Counted from the first letter of the stretch, positions 8,520 through 17,412 are shown. The stretch is DNA of 64,000 bases from Paenibacillus macerans (GCF_900454495.1 NZ_UGSI01000001.1:2852001-2916000); one strand, 5' to 3'. A program made the numbers and translations. Notes: generated from the sequence alone by a model not told the origin.

Positions 8520-9000
8520 CATTCCGAAAAAATGCGGTCCGGCTCGGGGCGTGCTCCGAGGCCTGCTCCGGGGCGTGCCCCGAGGTGCGCTCCGGGTCAA
8601 GGCCATACCCGCACCGCTGCCTTGTCCCGGCGGGGGAAGCACGGCAACGAATGCCGGCTTCTATGGCATGGCCAACCGTGGTGCGTCACTGTGCGGCCGA
8701 TTGTGCGTTTACCGCAAACTATACGGGCGCCTCGGTCGACTGGCCGCCGCCAAGCGGCGCAGCACCGCGCGGAGCGGGTGCAGGTGCGGGCGCCAGAGCA
8801 GGTGCCGGATGCAGCGCGTTTTTCCGAAATATCATCTCACTCGGGCCCCGGGGGGTCCTTGTTCATGGCGTATTGTGTTCCTAAGTGTATGCTTGAAGCG
8901 TAAAAAATGTTCGTTAAAACGGAGCCAAGCCTGAAAATCCGCTGGTATAGGGGGTTCTTATAGAGCTTGAATAGCCAGTATAGCCGGGCGATAGACTTCC
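8520..9000. other. GC-rich gap without a convincing gene
   Basis: Both strands have open frames because GC is high, but none shows a domain, a good ribosome site or plausible composition. An imperfect tandem array of units like GCTCCGAGGCC and GCTCCGGGGCGT lies at about 8539-8600. Confidence 0.5.
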
Positions 9001-9022
9001 GCAGCCTAACACATCGTTCAGA

Positions 9023-9200
9023 TTGGAATTATCCAATAGAATTGGAAATCGAATGGCCGGTCTTCAGCGTAATTGGTAATTTCCAATAGATTAGGAGCGG
9101 CACAGTGAAATGGGACGGTTCGCTGCGAATTCTATTGGATATTTCCAAGGAGAGTTCAAAATTCCGTTCGAACTTCGTCCATCTATTGGATTTTTCCAAT
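9023..9200. repeat. Four-motif symmetric intergenic repeat
   Basis: A motif close to TTGGAAATATCCAATAGAAT occurs twice forward (from 9023 and 9073) and twice inverted (from 9131 and 9182), about 50 bases apart within each pair. The arrangement could fold into a long cruciform or hairpin. No coding frame explains it. Confidence 0.7.
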
Positions 9201-9483
9201 GTGAGGTAAATGGGGACGAGTGGGCTGCTTTGTATTTTTTGGGCCAGGCTGGGGTTGCCTGCAAAATTAGAAGACCCTGCTGACCGCCCGTGTTACTGGT
9301 ATCCAATAATCCCAATGCGGCAGAGTCTAACGCCTTTTTGGATCTGTACCGCCTCCACTGTACATCTGGGCTTACCAATAACGAAACCCTCCTTCAATGG
9401 TTGCTTGTCGCTTCCATTTTGCAAGGAGGGCTGCTTTTACATCCTTTTCAAGTTAGCTTGCTCGGGAGAAAACATAAGGAAAA

Positions 9484-9610
9484 AAATGGCGCTATTTCGG
9501 CAATCTCCCCACTTTGAGTGAAATAGCGGACATTTATGGCGTTATTTTTTCGTATCGCATGAAAATAGCCATTTTGTGCACCATTCGTTGGGAATTAAGG
9601 CCATAAATGG
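9484..9610 (+). repeat. 200-bp intergenic repeat family, copy 1 (split by the IS element)
   Basis: Matches the family seen at 16722-16920 and 40577-40778: a TTTGAGTGAAATAG segment, then TTTATGGCGTTATTTT, then CATTCGTTGGGAATTAAGG. The rest of this copy (TTCCGCTAATGG, GAACATGCAC, AATAAGGCC, CCGCTATTTT) resumes at about 10897-10965, on the other side of the IS3-family element. Confidence 0.75.
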
Positions 9611-9637
9611 ACCTCTGTCAAGAAAGTGGACACCCTT

Positions 9638-10471
9638 TTAAGCAACTTTTCTCTTATTAAATTGCGCAGCAAAGCGAACCGGTGACAAATAGCCGAGTGA
9701 ACCATGGATCCGTTTTCGGTTGTAGAAGAATTCAATGTAACGGTAGATCTCGTCATAGGCTTGCTGCTTGGTCTTAAATCGCTTGCAGTAAATCAACTCC
9801 TTCTTGAGGATGCTGTGAAAGGATTCAATACAAGCATTGTCGTAGCAGTTGCCTTTGCGGCTCATGCTGGCTGTCATTTTGTAAATTTTGAGTTGTTCTC
9901 TGTACTCGTGGGACGCATATTGGCTCCCTCGATCCGAATGATGAATGAGCCCTTTTTTAGGCCTTTTGGCCACATAGGCATCCTTCAGAGCGTCCAGAAC
10001 AAGATCGGTTGTCATTCGGTCATTCAAACGCCAGCCCACGATCTCACGGGTGCATAGGTCCATAACGCTGGCAAGGTACAGCCGACCTTCTCTACAAGGA
10101 ATGTACGTAATGTCGGTAACCCAAACCTTATTGGGTTTGTTCACTTGAAACTGCTGGTTAAGGATATTGGGAGCAATCGGTAAGTCATGGTTAGAATCGG
10201 TAGTTTGCACTTTGTATTTACGTGCGACACAGGCGCGAAAGCCGAGCTCCCGCATGTATAAACCAATCGTCCTCTCCGTTACGTTCTCGCCTTCCTGATT
10301 CAGCAAGTACGTGATTTTAGGGGCCCCGTAACGCTGCTCGGAATCGTTGAAGTGATAAGTAATCCTTTTCAGCAGGTGTAACTTACGCAATGCTCGCTCA
10401 CTCGGCTTTTTGTTTCGCCATTTGTAGTAGCCGCTCCGGGAAACTCTAAAAACCTGGCACATCTTCTCCAA
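9638..10471 (-). CDS. IS3-family transposase, OrfB catalytic part
   Basis: Integrase-fold transposase with the DDE triad in VWVTDITYIPC, HHSDRGSQYAS and NACIESFHSILKKE, and an N-terminal HTH_21-like region (VSRSGYYKWRNK, GAPKITYLL). The frame is open upstream of the ATG through the end of orfA, reading LQQTKEVRFQFIED, so the natural product is expected to be an OrfAB fusion made by -1 frameshifting at the slippery run of seven A followed by G (minus strand, 10549-10542). Nothing suggests inactivation. Confidence 0.95.
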   Translation of the reverse strand: MEKMCQVFRVSRSGYYKWRNKKPSERALRKLHLLKRITYHFNDSEQRYGAPKITYLLNQEGENVTERTIGLYMRELGFRACVARKYKVQTTDSNHDLPIAPNILNQQFQVNKPNKVWVTDITYIPCREGRLYLASVMDLCTREIVGWRLNDRMTTDLVLDALKDAYVAKRPKKGLIHHSDRGSQYASHEYREQLKIYKMTASMSRKGNCYDNACIESFHSILKKELIYCKRFKTKQQAYDEIYRYIEFFYNRKRIHGSLGYLSPVRFAAQFNKRKVA

Positions 10472-10509
10472 AGAAAACTCGGAGCGGTGATCTTCAATAA
10501 ACTGAAACC

Positions 10510-10827
10510 TTACTTCTTTGGTTTGCTGAAGATGTGCACTGCTTTTTTTACGATGGCCAGTTCCTCTTCCACATCGGCGATACGCTGCTGGCTTTCGCGG
10601 AGTTCACGCTCTTTGTCTTTCAAGAGTTGTTCGAGTTCCCGAACGCGTTCGACGTTTGTGATGGGTTCGTTCTTAAACTCACGGTATTTCGCCTTCCAGG
10701 AATGCAATGTCTTTGCTGGGATATCTAGCTCCAAGGCTACGTCCTCCACCGACTTTGTCTGTTCTTGGAGATATTTTACCGTTTGTCTCTTAAATTCTTC
10801 GTTATATCGTTTCCGTTGTTCACCCAT
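10510..10827 (-). CDS. IS3-family transposase, OrfA (helix-turn-helix)
   Basis: A 105-residue DNA-binding regulator/transposase subunit. It has an HTH_Tnp_1-type region (YNEEFKRQTVKYL, VEDVALELDIPAKTLHSWK) followed by a leucine-rich coiled coil (RVRELEQLLKDKERELRE) for multimerisation. It overlaps OrfB in the -1 frame near its end, and the A-rich slippery site lies about 30 bases before its stop. The ATG is preceded by GAGGTGTT. Confidence 0.95.
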   Translation of the reverse strand: MGEQRKRYNEEFKRQTVKYLQEQTKSVEDVALELDIPAKTLHSWKAKYREFKNEPITNVERVRELEQLLKDKERELRESQQRIADVEEELAIVKKAVHIFSKPKK

Positions 10828-11218
10828 GTGAACACCTCCTCAGATAGTTCCATTATCTTTTTCTCTTAACGAGGTGTCCACTTTTTATTCTAGCTCTAAA
10901 AATTCCGCTAATGGTGTTGAACATGCACATTTCATGAAAATAAGGCCTTAAAGTTCCGCTATTTTTTGGTGATCCACCAGTCTGACTTTTGCACCATGCT
11001 CGCTAAGCACTTGCCATACTATCGCCAGGAATGGATGGCAAACACTATTTATGGTACTCACTTAGAGACAAGCTATGTTACTTCCGGATCGATTTGCTAG
11101 TCTTTCGCGAAGCGCACCTTTCTCAGCACTTCACCATCAAGTTTTGCCAGGAGCCAAGCAATAGACCGGGCAACGGACATGATGCGAACTTGACCAATGG
11201 CAAGAACGCCAAGTCCGG

Positions 11219-14200
11219 TTATCTCACCTTGACGGTATCCGGACCGAGCATCTGTTCCATTTCGCGGAAAAGCGCGGGGGACGGTTTGATGTTGTAACGT
11301 TCGGACAAGGCTAGCAGCTTGCCGGTGCTCTCGTAGAACAGCACCGTCCCGACCGGTCCGGGATGCTGCTCCAGCAGCGTCTTCAGCTGTTCCAGCAGGC
11401 GCGCGTTCTCCGCCGCGGCCGTGATTTTGATGAAGACGCGCTGCTGCGCCGGCGGCTTCTGTCCGCGGCGGCCGCCCGCGGCGGGCGGTGCGGCGTTGGC
11501 CGCGGCATCGCGGGCGCCGGGACGCCCGGCAGCGGCGCCATGGCCGGGCGCCTGCCCGGCGGCGCCTTGCGGCGCCCCTGCCGGCGCCGGGGCGGCGGGC
11601 TCGCGCCGGGGCCGGGCCGCGGCCGCAGGCGCGCCCTGCGCCGCCGCTGCGCGCGCGGGCGGCTGCTCGGCGCCGCCGCTTCGGCTGGCGCTCGCGCCCT
11701 TGCCGGCGCTGCCGTTGCCGCCTGCGCGCGAGCCCGCGCCCGCGTCCGCTCCGCCGCCGCTGCCCGCTGCGGCGCTTCTCCCGGCGCCGCCATACGCCCC
11801 GCGCCCGCGGGTGAGCCCGCGGCGCAGCTGCGCCAGCGCTGGCGCGCCGAGCGGGGCCACCTCGTCGGCCAGCAGCTTGAAGCCTTCGTCCTGCAGCTGG
11901 ACGGTGGCGCGCAGCGCAAGCAAGGCCCCCTTGCTGACGTGTGCCGAGCAGCGCCGCCACACTTCGGGAAACAACACGACCTCGCAGCGCTCGATCTGGT
12001 CCTCCAGCTCCATGAAGGCCATCGCCTTGCCCTGCTTCGTCGTGATCGCTTTGACCGACACGACCATCCCGGCCACCACCGTCCGGCTTTCATCCGCCGC
12101 TTCGGCCAAATCCATCAGCCGGTCGGCGCCTTCCTGCTCAAGCAGCTCATCGTAATCGTCCAGCGGATGGCCGGACAGGTACAGTCCGAGCAGCTCCCGC
12201 TCCAATTCCAGCTGCTGCGCGGCGGTAAACGGCCGAACATCCGGGTACTCGATGTCCCAGTTTGGCGTTTCCACAAAATCGAACAGCTGGATTTGCAAAT
12301 CCTCACGCTCCTTGCGCCATTTAAGCGCGGCTTCCACCGTCTCGTCCAGCATCGCCAGCAGTTGGGCGCGGTGCCCCGGGAGGGAGTCAAACGCGCCGCC
12401 CTGAATCAGCGATTCGATAACGCGCTTGTTGCACGTGCGCAGATCGACGCGGCGGCAAAAATCGAGCAGGCTGTCGAACGGCCGCTCCTTCCGCTCGCGC
12501 ATAATGCTTTCGATCGCCTGGGTGCCGACGTTTTTGATCGCTGCCAGCCCGAAGCGGATCACCCCCAAGGCCGCGGCGGGGCTAACGGGCTCCGCGGCAT
12601 CTTCTCCGCCGGAAGCGCCGGCCTGCCCCCGCGCCGCCAAGACGGTTTCCGCTGCGGTGACGTCTCCCCCGGCTTCCGGGCCTCCCGCCGTTCCTCCCGC
12701 GAAGCTCCCGTCCGCAGCTCCGGCGCCAACCCGAGCCTGCGGCGTAAACAACACGCCGCTTTCGTTCACGTCCGGCGGCAGCACGGTGATGCCCATCCGC
12801 CGGCATTCGACGATATACTCCGCCACCTTGCGGTGGCTGCCCATAACGGCTGTCAGCATCGCGGCCATGAACTGGACGGGATAATGCGCCTTCAGATACG
12901 CCGTCTGGAACGCCAGCACGCCATAGGCGGCCGCATGCGCCCGCGGGAAGCCGTAATCGGCAAAGCGGACGATCATATCGTATACAGCGTTCGCTTCCTC
13001 GGCGGTATAACCCTGGTCCAGGCTGCCGCTGACGAAATGGCCGCGCTGCTCGTCCAGCACCTCCCGCTTTTTCTTCGAGACGGCGCGCCGCAGCAAATCG
13101 GCTTCTCCCAAGGAAAATCCCGCCATTTTGGAGGCGATTTGCATGATTTGCTCCTGATAAACGATGATCCCATACGTGTCGTTCAGTATTGATTCAAGAT
13201 CCGGATGCGGAAACTCGACGGTAATCTGCCCGTGCTTGCTGGCGATGTATTTCGGAATGAACTCCATCGGGCCGGGACGGTAAAGCGCGTTCACCGAAAT
13301 GATATCTTCGAACAACGTCGGCTTCAATTCGCGCAAAACCCGGCGCATCCCCGCCGACTCCAATTGGAACACCCCGGTCGTTTCGCCTCGTCCGAGCATG
13401 TCATAGGTAGCCGGATCATTATCGGGAACATGCCGGAAATCGGGGACACTTCCCGTCTGCTCTTCGATCCAGCGCAGGCAGCGCTCGATGATGGACAACG
13501 TGCGCAGGCCCAAAAAGTCCATTTTGAGCAGGCCGATCGCTTCCAGGTTTTCCATGGAATATTGGGTTAAAGCGGCATCCTCGCTCCCCGATTGCAGCGG
13601 CACCGCGTCCGTCAGCGGATCGCGCGAGATGACGACCCCGGCGGCGTGCGTGGAGGCGTGCCGCGGCATGCCTTCCACCTTCATCGCCATGTCCAGCAGC
13701 CCTTTGATCCGCGGCGCCGATTCGTACATCGCTTTTAAATCCGGGCTTTCCTTAAGGGCCCGTTCAATCGTGATGCCCAGATGCGCCGGAATCAGCTTCG
13801 CCGCCTTGTCGACTTCGCCAAACGGCACGTTCAGCGCCCGGCCCACATCGCGAACGGCGGCGCGGGCCGCCATCGTCCCGAACGTAATGATCTGGGCCAC
13901 GTGCTCGGCCCCGTATTTGCTTGCCACATAGGCGATCACCTCGTCGCGGCGCTCGTCGCTGAAATCGATATCGATATCCGGCATCGTCACCCGCTCGGGA
14001 TTCAAAAACCGTTCAAACAGCAGGTTATACTTGATCGGGTCGACATCGGTGATGCGCAGCACGTAAGCAACCAGGCTGCCTGCCGACGATCCCCGGCCCG
14101 GGCCGGTAACGATCCCGCTGTGGTGAGCGAAGGCAATGAAATCCCAAACGATGAGAAAATAATCGGAAAATCCCATCTTGCCGATCACTTCCAGCTCATA

Positions 14201-15190
14201 ACGCAGCCGCTGCTCAAGCCGTTCCCGATCCGCTTTGTCCTGCCACACGTCCAGATGGCCGTAGCGCTCCTCCAGCCCTTTTTCGCACAGCTCAGCCAAA
14301 TAGCTCTCCGCGGTCAGCCCTTCCGGAATCGGGCGGTAAGCCGGCAAAATATGGCGGCCGAATTCCAGCTCAAGCTCGCAGCGCTCGGCTATTTTTACCG
14401 TGTTGGCCAGCGCCTCGGGCACATGCGGGAACAACGCGGCCATCTCATCCCCGGTTTTCAGGTAGAGCTGGTCCGTGTTCATTTTGAGCCGGTTTTCGTC
14501 GTCGACCGTTTTGCCGGTGCCGATGCAAATGAGCACATCCTGAACCTCGGCGTCCTCCCTGTTCAAGTAATGCACATCGTTGGTGGCCGCCAGTTCGATC
14601 CCCGTCTCCTGCGCCAGCTGAATAAGCTGGAGGTTTACCTTTTTTTGCTCCGGCAGACCGTGATCCTGCAGCTCCAGATAAAAATCTCCGCCAAACGCCG
14701 ACTTATAGCGCAGCGCCGCTTTTTTCGCTTCCTCGTAAGATCCGCGCAGCAAATGATGCGGCACCTCTCCGCCCAGACAGGCGCTCAAGCAGATCAGCCC
14801 TTCCCGATGCCGCTCCAGCGCCTCCCAATCGATCCGCGGTTTGTAGTGGAAGCCTTCCAGATGGCCGATCGAGACGAGTTTCATCAAATTCCGGTACCCG
14901 GTTTCATTTTTAGCCAGCAAAATCAGATGGTGGATCGGCTGATCCTGACGGCTCCCCCGCTCCTTGCGCGAGCCTGCCGTAAAATAAACTTCACAGCCGA
15001 TGATCGGCTTGATCCCGTGAGCTTTGCACAATTTATAAAAAGGAACCGCGCCGTACATGACACCGTGATCCGTCAGCGCGAGCGCCTTCATGCCGGAAGC
15101 CGCCGCTTTGGCGACGAGCTCTTCCAGTCTGGCCGCGCCGTCGAGCAAGCTGTATTCGCTATGTACGTGCAGATGAACGAAGCTGTCCAT
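11219..15190 (-). CDS. dnaE: DNA polymerase III subunit alpha (DnaE)
   Basis: Replicative polymerase of the DnaE type, which in low-GC Gram-positives works with PolC in primer extension. Domains in order: PHP (FVHLHVHSEYSLLDGA, ALTDHGVMYG), polymerase palm with PDIDIDFSDERRDEV, fingers, (HhH)2 region, and an OB fold (VVAGMVVSVKAITTKQG). At 1323 residues it is about 200 longer than B. subtilis DnaE. The excess is in two Ala/Gly/Pro/Arg-rich inserts: residues about 815-875, and about 1117-1250, between the OB fold and the final C-terminal domain (RVFIKITAAAENARLL onwards). Both inserts are encoded by DNA far more GC-rich than the rest. The gene is followed in Bacillus-like order by divergent ytrH and ytrI. 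Confidence 0.97.
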   Translation of the reverse strand: MDSFVHLHVHSEYSLLDGAARLEELVAKAAASGMKALALTDHGVMYGAVPFYKLCKAHGIKPIIGCEVYFTAGSRKERGSRQDQPIHHLILLAKNETGYRNLMKLVSIGHLEGFHYKPRIDWEALERHREGLICLSACLGGEVPHHLLRGSYEEAKKAALRYKSAFGGDFYLELQDHGLPEQKKVNLQLIQLAQETGIELAATNDVHYLNREDAEVQDVLICIGTGKTVDDENRLKMNTDQLYLKTGDEMAALFPHVPEALANTVKIAERCELELEFGRHILPAYRPIPEGLTAESYLAELCEKGLEERYGHLDVWQDKADRERLEQRLRYELEVIGKMGFSDYFLIVWDFIAFAHHSGIVTGPGRGSSAGSLVAYVLRITDVDPIKYNLLFERFLNPERVTMPDIDIDFSDERRDEVIAYVASKYGAEHVAQIITFGTMAARAAVRDVGRALNVPFGEVDKAAKLIPAHLGITIERALKESPDLKAMYESAPRIKGLLDMAMKVEGMPRHASTHAAGVVISRDPLTDAVPLQSGSEDAALTQYSMENLEAIGLLKMDFLGLRTLSIIERCLRWIEEQTGSVPDFRHVPDNDPATYDMLGRGETTGVFQLESAGMRRVLRELKPTLFEDIISVNALYRPGPMEFIPKYIASKHGQITVEFPHPDLESILNDTYGIIVYQEQIMQIASKMAGFSLGEADLLRRAVSKKKREVLDEQRGHFVSGSLDQGYTAEEANAVYDMIVRFADYGFPRAHAAAYGVLAFQTAYLKAHYPVQFMAAMLTAVMGSHRKVAEYIVECRRMGITVLPPDVNESGVLFTPQARVGAGAADGSFAGGTAGGPEAGGDVTAAETVLAARGQAGASGGEDAAEPVSPAAALGVIRFGLAAIKNVGTQAIESIMRERKERPFDSLLDFCRRVDLRTCNKRVIESLIQGGAFDSLPGHRAQLLAMLDETVEAALKWRKEREDLQIQLFDFVETPNWDIEYPDVRPFTAAQQLELERELLGLYLSGHPLDDYDELLEQEGADRLMDLAEAADESRTVVAGMVVSVKAITTKQGKAMAFMELEDQIERCEVVLFPEVWRRCSAHVSKGALLALRATVQLQDEGFKLLADEVAPLGAPALAQLRRGLTRGRGAYGGAGRSAAAGSGGGADAGAGSRAGGNGSAGKGASASRSGGAEQPPARAAAAQGAPAAAARPRREPAAPAPAGAPQGAAGQAPGHGAAAGRPGARDAAANAAPPAAGGRRGQKPPAQQRVFIKITAAAENARLLEQLKTLLEQHPGPVGTVLFYESTGKLLALSERYNIKPSPALFREMEQMLGPDTVKVR

Positions 15191-15303
15191 GCGATCCCCT
15201 CCTTTTCGCTTTCAAACTCTATAAATATTTTATCATACATAGCCCAAGCGCGCCCATAGAATGGTAGAGGATAGGACAGACCTCGGAAAGGGGAGCTTGT
15301 ATC

Positions 15304-15633
15304 GTGAGTTCGTTTTTGAGCAAAGCGGTTATGGACTTTTTTATCGCATTCGGAATCGTCGTGGGCGGAGCTATGGTTGGCGGGATCGGGGCCGTCGTTT
15401 CCCTGCAGCCGCCGACCCAAACGATGCTGGACATCGCCGACCGCATTAAAATTTGGGCGCTTGCCGCCGCGATCGGGGGCACAATCGATCCGATGCGGGT
15501 CATCGAAAGCAATTTTTTTGACGGAAACCTGTCCCCGGCCATCAAGCAGATTTTGTATTTGCTGTTTGCATTCTTTGGCGCCCACATGGGTTCCGAGCTG
15601 GTGAGATGGATGTGCGGGGGAAGCCGGGGATGA
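15304..15633 (+). CDS. ytrH: Sporulation membrane protein YtrH
   Basis: A 109-residue membrane protein with three hydrophobic segments (FFIAFGIVVGGAMVGGIGAVV, IWALAAAIGGTIDP, ILYLLFAFFGAHMGSEL). The family is conserved in spore formers; in B. subtilis ytrH and ytrI are made in the mother cell under sigma-E and affect spore development. The start is GTG or ATG near 15304, preceded by AAAGGGGAG. It is divergent from dnaE, as in Bacillus, and overlaps ytrI by four bases. Confidence 0.92.
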   Translation: MSSFLSKAVMDFFIAFGIVVGGAMVGGIGAVVSLQPPTQTMLDIADRIKIWALAAAIGGTIDPMRVIESNFFDGNLSPAIKQILYLLFAFFGAHMGSELVRWMCGGSRG

Positions 15634-16127
15634 ATGAAGCAAAGCGGCCGGAAATCAAGGGATTCCGTCGGTTTTTGCAGCTTGCCGCCGTGTTTATTCT
15701 GGGGATGGTGGCGGGAAGCATCGTATACAACGTAATCTATCAGACAAGCTACAACGTGCTGTGGATTCAAAACAAGGATCTGCAAATCCAGCTGCATCAA
15801 GCCGAGGAGGACCTCCGGACGCTGAAAAAATACAATAACCGCTCGACCGTGATCAAAGAGATCAAGGTGCGCGTGGAGGAACGGGATCCTCCGCTCGATT
15901 CGCTGGCGGTCAAGGAAGTCACCAAGCAGCTCCATGACGAGCTTGAGGTGCTTCGCGGCAGGAACATTTTCGACATCGACTCCGATGCCAAAATGGCCCG
16001 GACGCTGCTGAACCGGAAAATCTATATCGTACGCGACAAGGAGTACAGCATCCAGGTTAAAACGATGCTCGTGAGCGAAGGGGTGCTGCAGGTGTGGGTG
16101 GATATGCGGCCGTATATCCGGCTCTAA
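15630..16127 (+). CDS. ytrI: Sporulation membrane protein YtrI
   Basis: A bitopic protein with one membrane segment (LQLAAVFILGMVAGSIVYNVIY, about residues 16-37), a coiled-coil stretch (NKDLQIQLHQAEEDLRTLKKY) and a compact C-terminal domain ending in VDMRPYIRL. The ATG at 15630 overlaps the ytrH stop (ATGA), indicating translational coupling. Its length and context match B. subtilis YtrI, a sigma-E-dependent protein needed for efficient sporulation. Confidence 0.9.
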   Translation: MNEAKRPEIKGFRRFLQLAAVFILGMVAGSIVYNVIYQTSYNVLWIQNKDLQIQLHQAEEDLRTLKKYNNRSTVIKEIKVRVEERDPPLDSLAVKEVTKQLHDELEVLRGRNIFDIDSDAKMARTLLNRKIYIVRDKEYSIQVKTMLVSEGVLQVWVDMRPYIRL

Positions 16128-16149
16128 CTTTTCATGCTACAATAAGGTT

Positions 16150-16317
16150 GTTAAAAAAACGGAGTTTGATCACGCAGTTGTGTGCTCGAAGCGGATTCGG
16201 CATCGAATCTTGAATTCAGCCGGGTCTTCCGGTGCTCACGTACCTTAAACGTACGCTCCGCTCCTCAGACCCTAGCTTCATCCAACCTTCTCGGTGCTGA
16301 AACTCCGTTTTTTTAAC
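16150..16317. repeat. Inverted-repeat-bounded intergenic element, copy B, with flanking partial repeat
   Basis: A perfect 18-bp inverted repeat (GTTAAAAAAACGGAGTTT at 16150-16167; complement at 16300-16317) bounds a core related to copy A near 3 kb. The 24 bases at 16151-16174 recur as a direct repeat at 16336-16359. The two copies share the core but have different terminal repeats. The right arm ends in a T-run and could act as a terminator for ytrI. Confidence 0.8.
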
Positions 16318-16428
16318 TTTTATCGAACCCGGTTATTAAAAAAACGGAGTTTGATCACGAGCACACCCGCAAAAAACAGGCTGACTGCAAGGATGATTGA
16401 GACCGGGAAACTGCGGCGGAAAAATAAA

Positions 16429-16710
16429 CACTAGCGTTGCATTAAATCTGACAAGATACATTTTCTAGCCCATACCCATATTTTAACGGTTGCCACAAGC
16501 GCTATTTGTTCCAAAAACGTTGATTTTAAATCGTAACGGTTGCCATGGTGCTAATTTCACTGAAATCCGGCTATTTGGGCTTAGATTCAGGCAAATAACA
16601 ACGCTTACAACCGTTAGAATTTAGAAAAGGCCTTTTTTCGTAAAATAGCAACTGCTACAACCGTTAGATCCCGGGTAGCTTTTTGGGAAATCTTTAATGC
16701 AACGCTAGTG
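16429..16710. repeat. MITE-like element, 282 bp, with 18-bp terminal inverted repeats
   Basis: CACTAGCGTTGCATTAAA at 16429-16446 is perfectly complementary to 16693-16710. AAAAATAA occurs at 16420-16427 and 16711-16718, consistent with an 8-bp target duplication. Inside are two forward TAACGGTTGCC motifs (16485, 16532) and two inverted ACAACCGTTA motifs (about 16608, 16657), each pair about 48 bases apart. There is no coding frame. Confidence 0.85.
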
Positions 16711-16721
16711 AAAAATAAGAG

Positions 16722-16920
16722 CAAAAAAAGTTGTTATTCCGGCGATATCCGTTCATTTGAGAGAAATAGAGGCAATTTATGCCGTTATTTTCCCCCGATC
16801 GCTAGGAAATGCCGTCGCTTTGACCATTCATCGGGAAATAAGGACAAAAAATGGCGCTAAAGGGGATGAACATGCCTGGCTCCGGATAATAAGGACATAA
16901 AAGTGCCGCTATTTTGAAGG
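16722..16920 (+). repeat. 200-bp intergenic repeat family, copy 2
   Basis: Shares TTATTCC, GCGATATC, TTTGAGAGAAATAGAGGCA, ATTTATGCCGTTATT, GCTAGGAAATGCC, AAAAAATGGCGCTAA, GGGGATGAACATGC and CCGGATAATAAGG with 40577-40778. It lies directly beside the MITE-like element. Confidence 0.8.
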
Positions 16921-17112
16921 CCACGGTCGGCCGTTCCAGCAATCAGCGGTTCATTGTTCCAGTAATCAGCGGTTCGTTGATGCAGTAGCCGGCTAGCCGG
17001 GGTTAAGAGCGCCTATTCCCAAGCCAAGCCGATGATCATCCCCGCGATGATCATCACCCGCATTTTTCAAAGCCATCAAGCCAATTGTAAAAAAGGAGCT
17101 GTAGATCTTCCC

Positions 17113-17412
17113 ATGATCCAAACGATTCAATACATTCTGTACGCCGTACTCATTATCGCCTGCGTTTGTTCCGTCTTTTTCAGCTTTAAGTCGCGCCGTT
17201 CGCTCGACCCTAAGGTTCGCGGACTGTCCGCCGCCAAAACCAACATCAGCATGGGGGTCACGCTCATTATTTTGGCGCTGATCCAAATGTTCATGTTCAG
17301 CGGCTCTTCGCTCCGCGTCGTGATCGGCGCGTTGTTTATGGTGCTGGGCGCGTTTAACATTTTTGCCGGCATCCGCAATCACGGCATCTTTTCCCGCCAA
17401 AAGGCGGAGTAG
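17113..17412 (+). CDS. ytpI: YtpI-like membrane protein
   Basis: A 99-residue protein with three hydrophobic segments (YILYAVLIIACVCSVFFSF, NISMGVTLIILALIQMFMF, VVIGALFMVLGAFNIFAGI), which is the YtpI family pattern. Function unknown. I took the ATG at 17113 because it removes a poor N-terminal extension; AAGGAG lies 14 bases upstream, a slightly long spacing. In B. subtilis ytpI and ytoI are neighbours next to nrnA, ytrI and ytrH. The order is kept here except that nrnA is missing and repeats occupy its place. Confidence 0.85.
   Translation: MIQTIQYILYAVLIIACVCSVFFSFKSRRSLDPKVRGLSAAKTNISMGVTLIILALIQMFMFSGSSLRVVIGALFMVLGAFNIFAGIRNHGIFSRQKAE

Larger units (their letters stand above)
9616..10893 (-). 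mobile_element. IS3-family insertion sequence (IS150-like)
   Basis: An intact-looking element of about 1.28 kb with two overlapping-phase transposase genes on the minus strand. The ends share the inner inverted repeat AAGTGGACACC (left end TGTCAAGAAAGTGGACACC; right end carrying GGTGTCCACTTTTTATTC). The trinucleotide CTC flanks both proposed boundaries (9613-9615 and 10894-10896), consistent with a 3-bp target duplication, though exact ends are not certain. It has landed inside a dispersed intergenic repeat. Confidence 0.85.

Noticed and set aside
8275..8934. Overlapping plus-strand frames in the GC-rich gap
   Set aside because: Low-complexity Arg/Ala/Gly composition, no ribosome site, partly antisense to the PgpA-like gene.
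11363..15259. Long plus-strand frames of about 490 and 610 residues
   Set aside because: Antisense to dnaE in GC-rich DNA; no homology-like motifs or ribosome sites.
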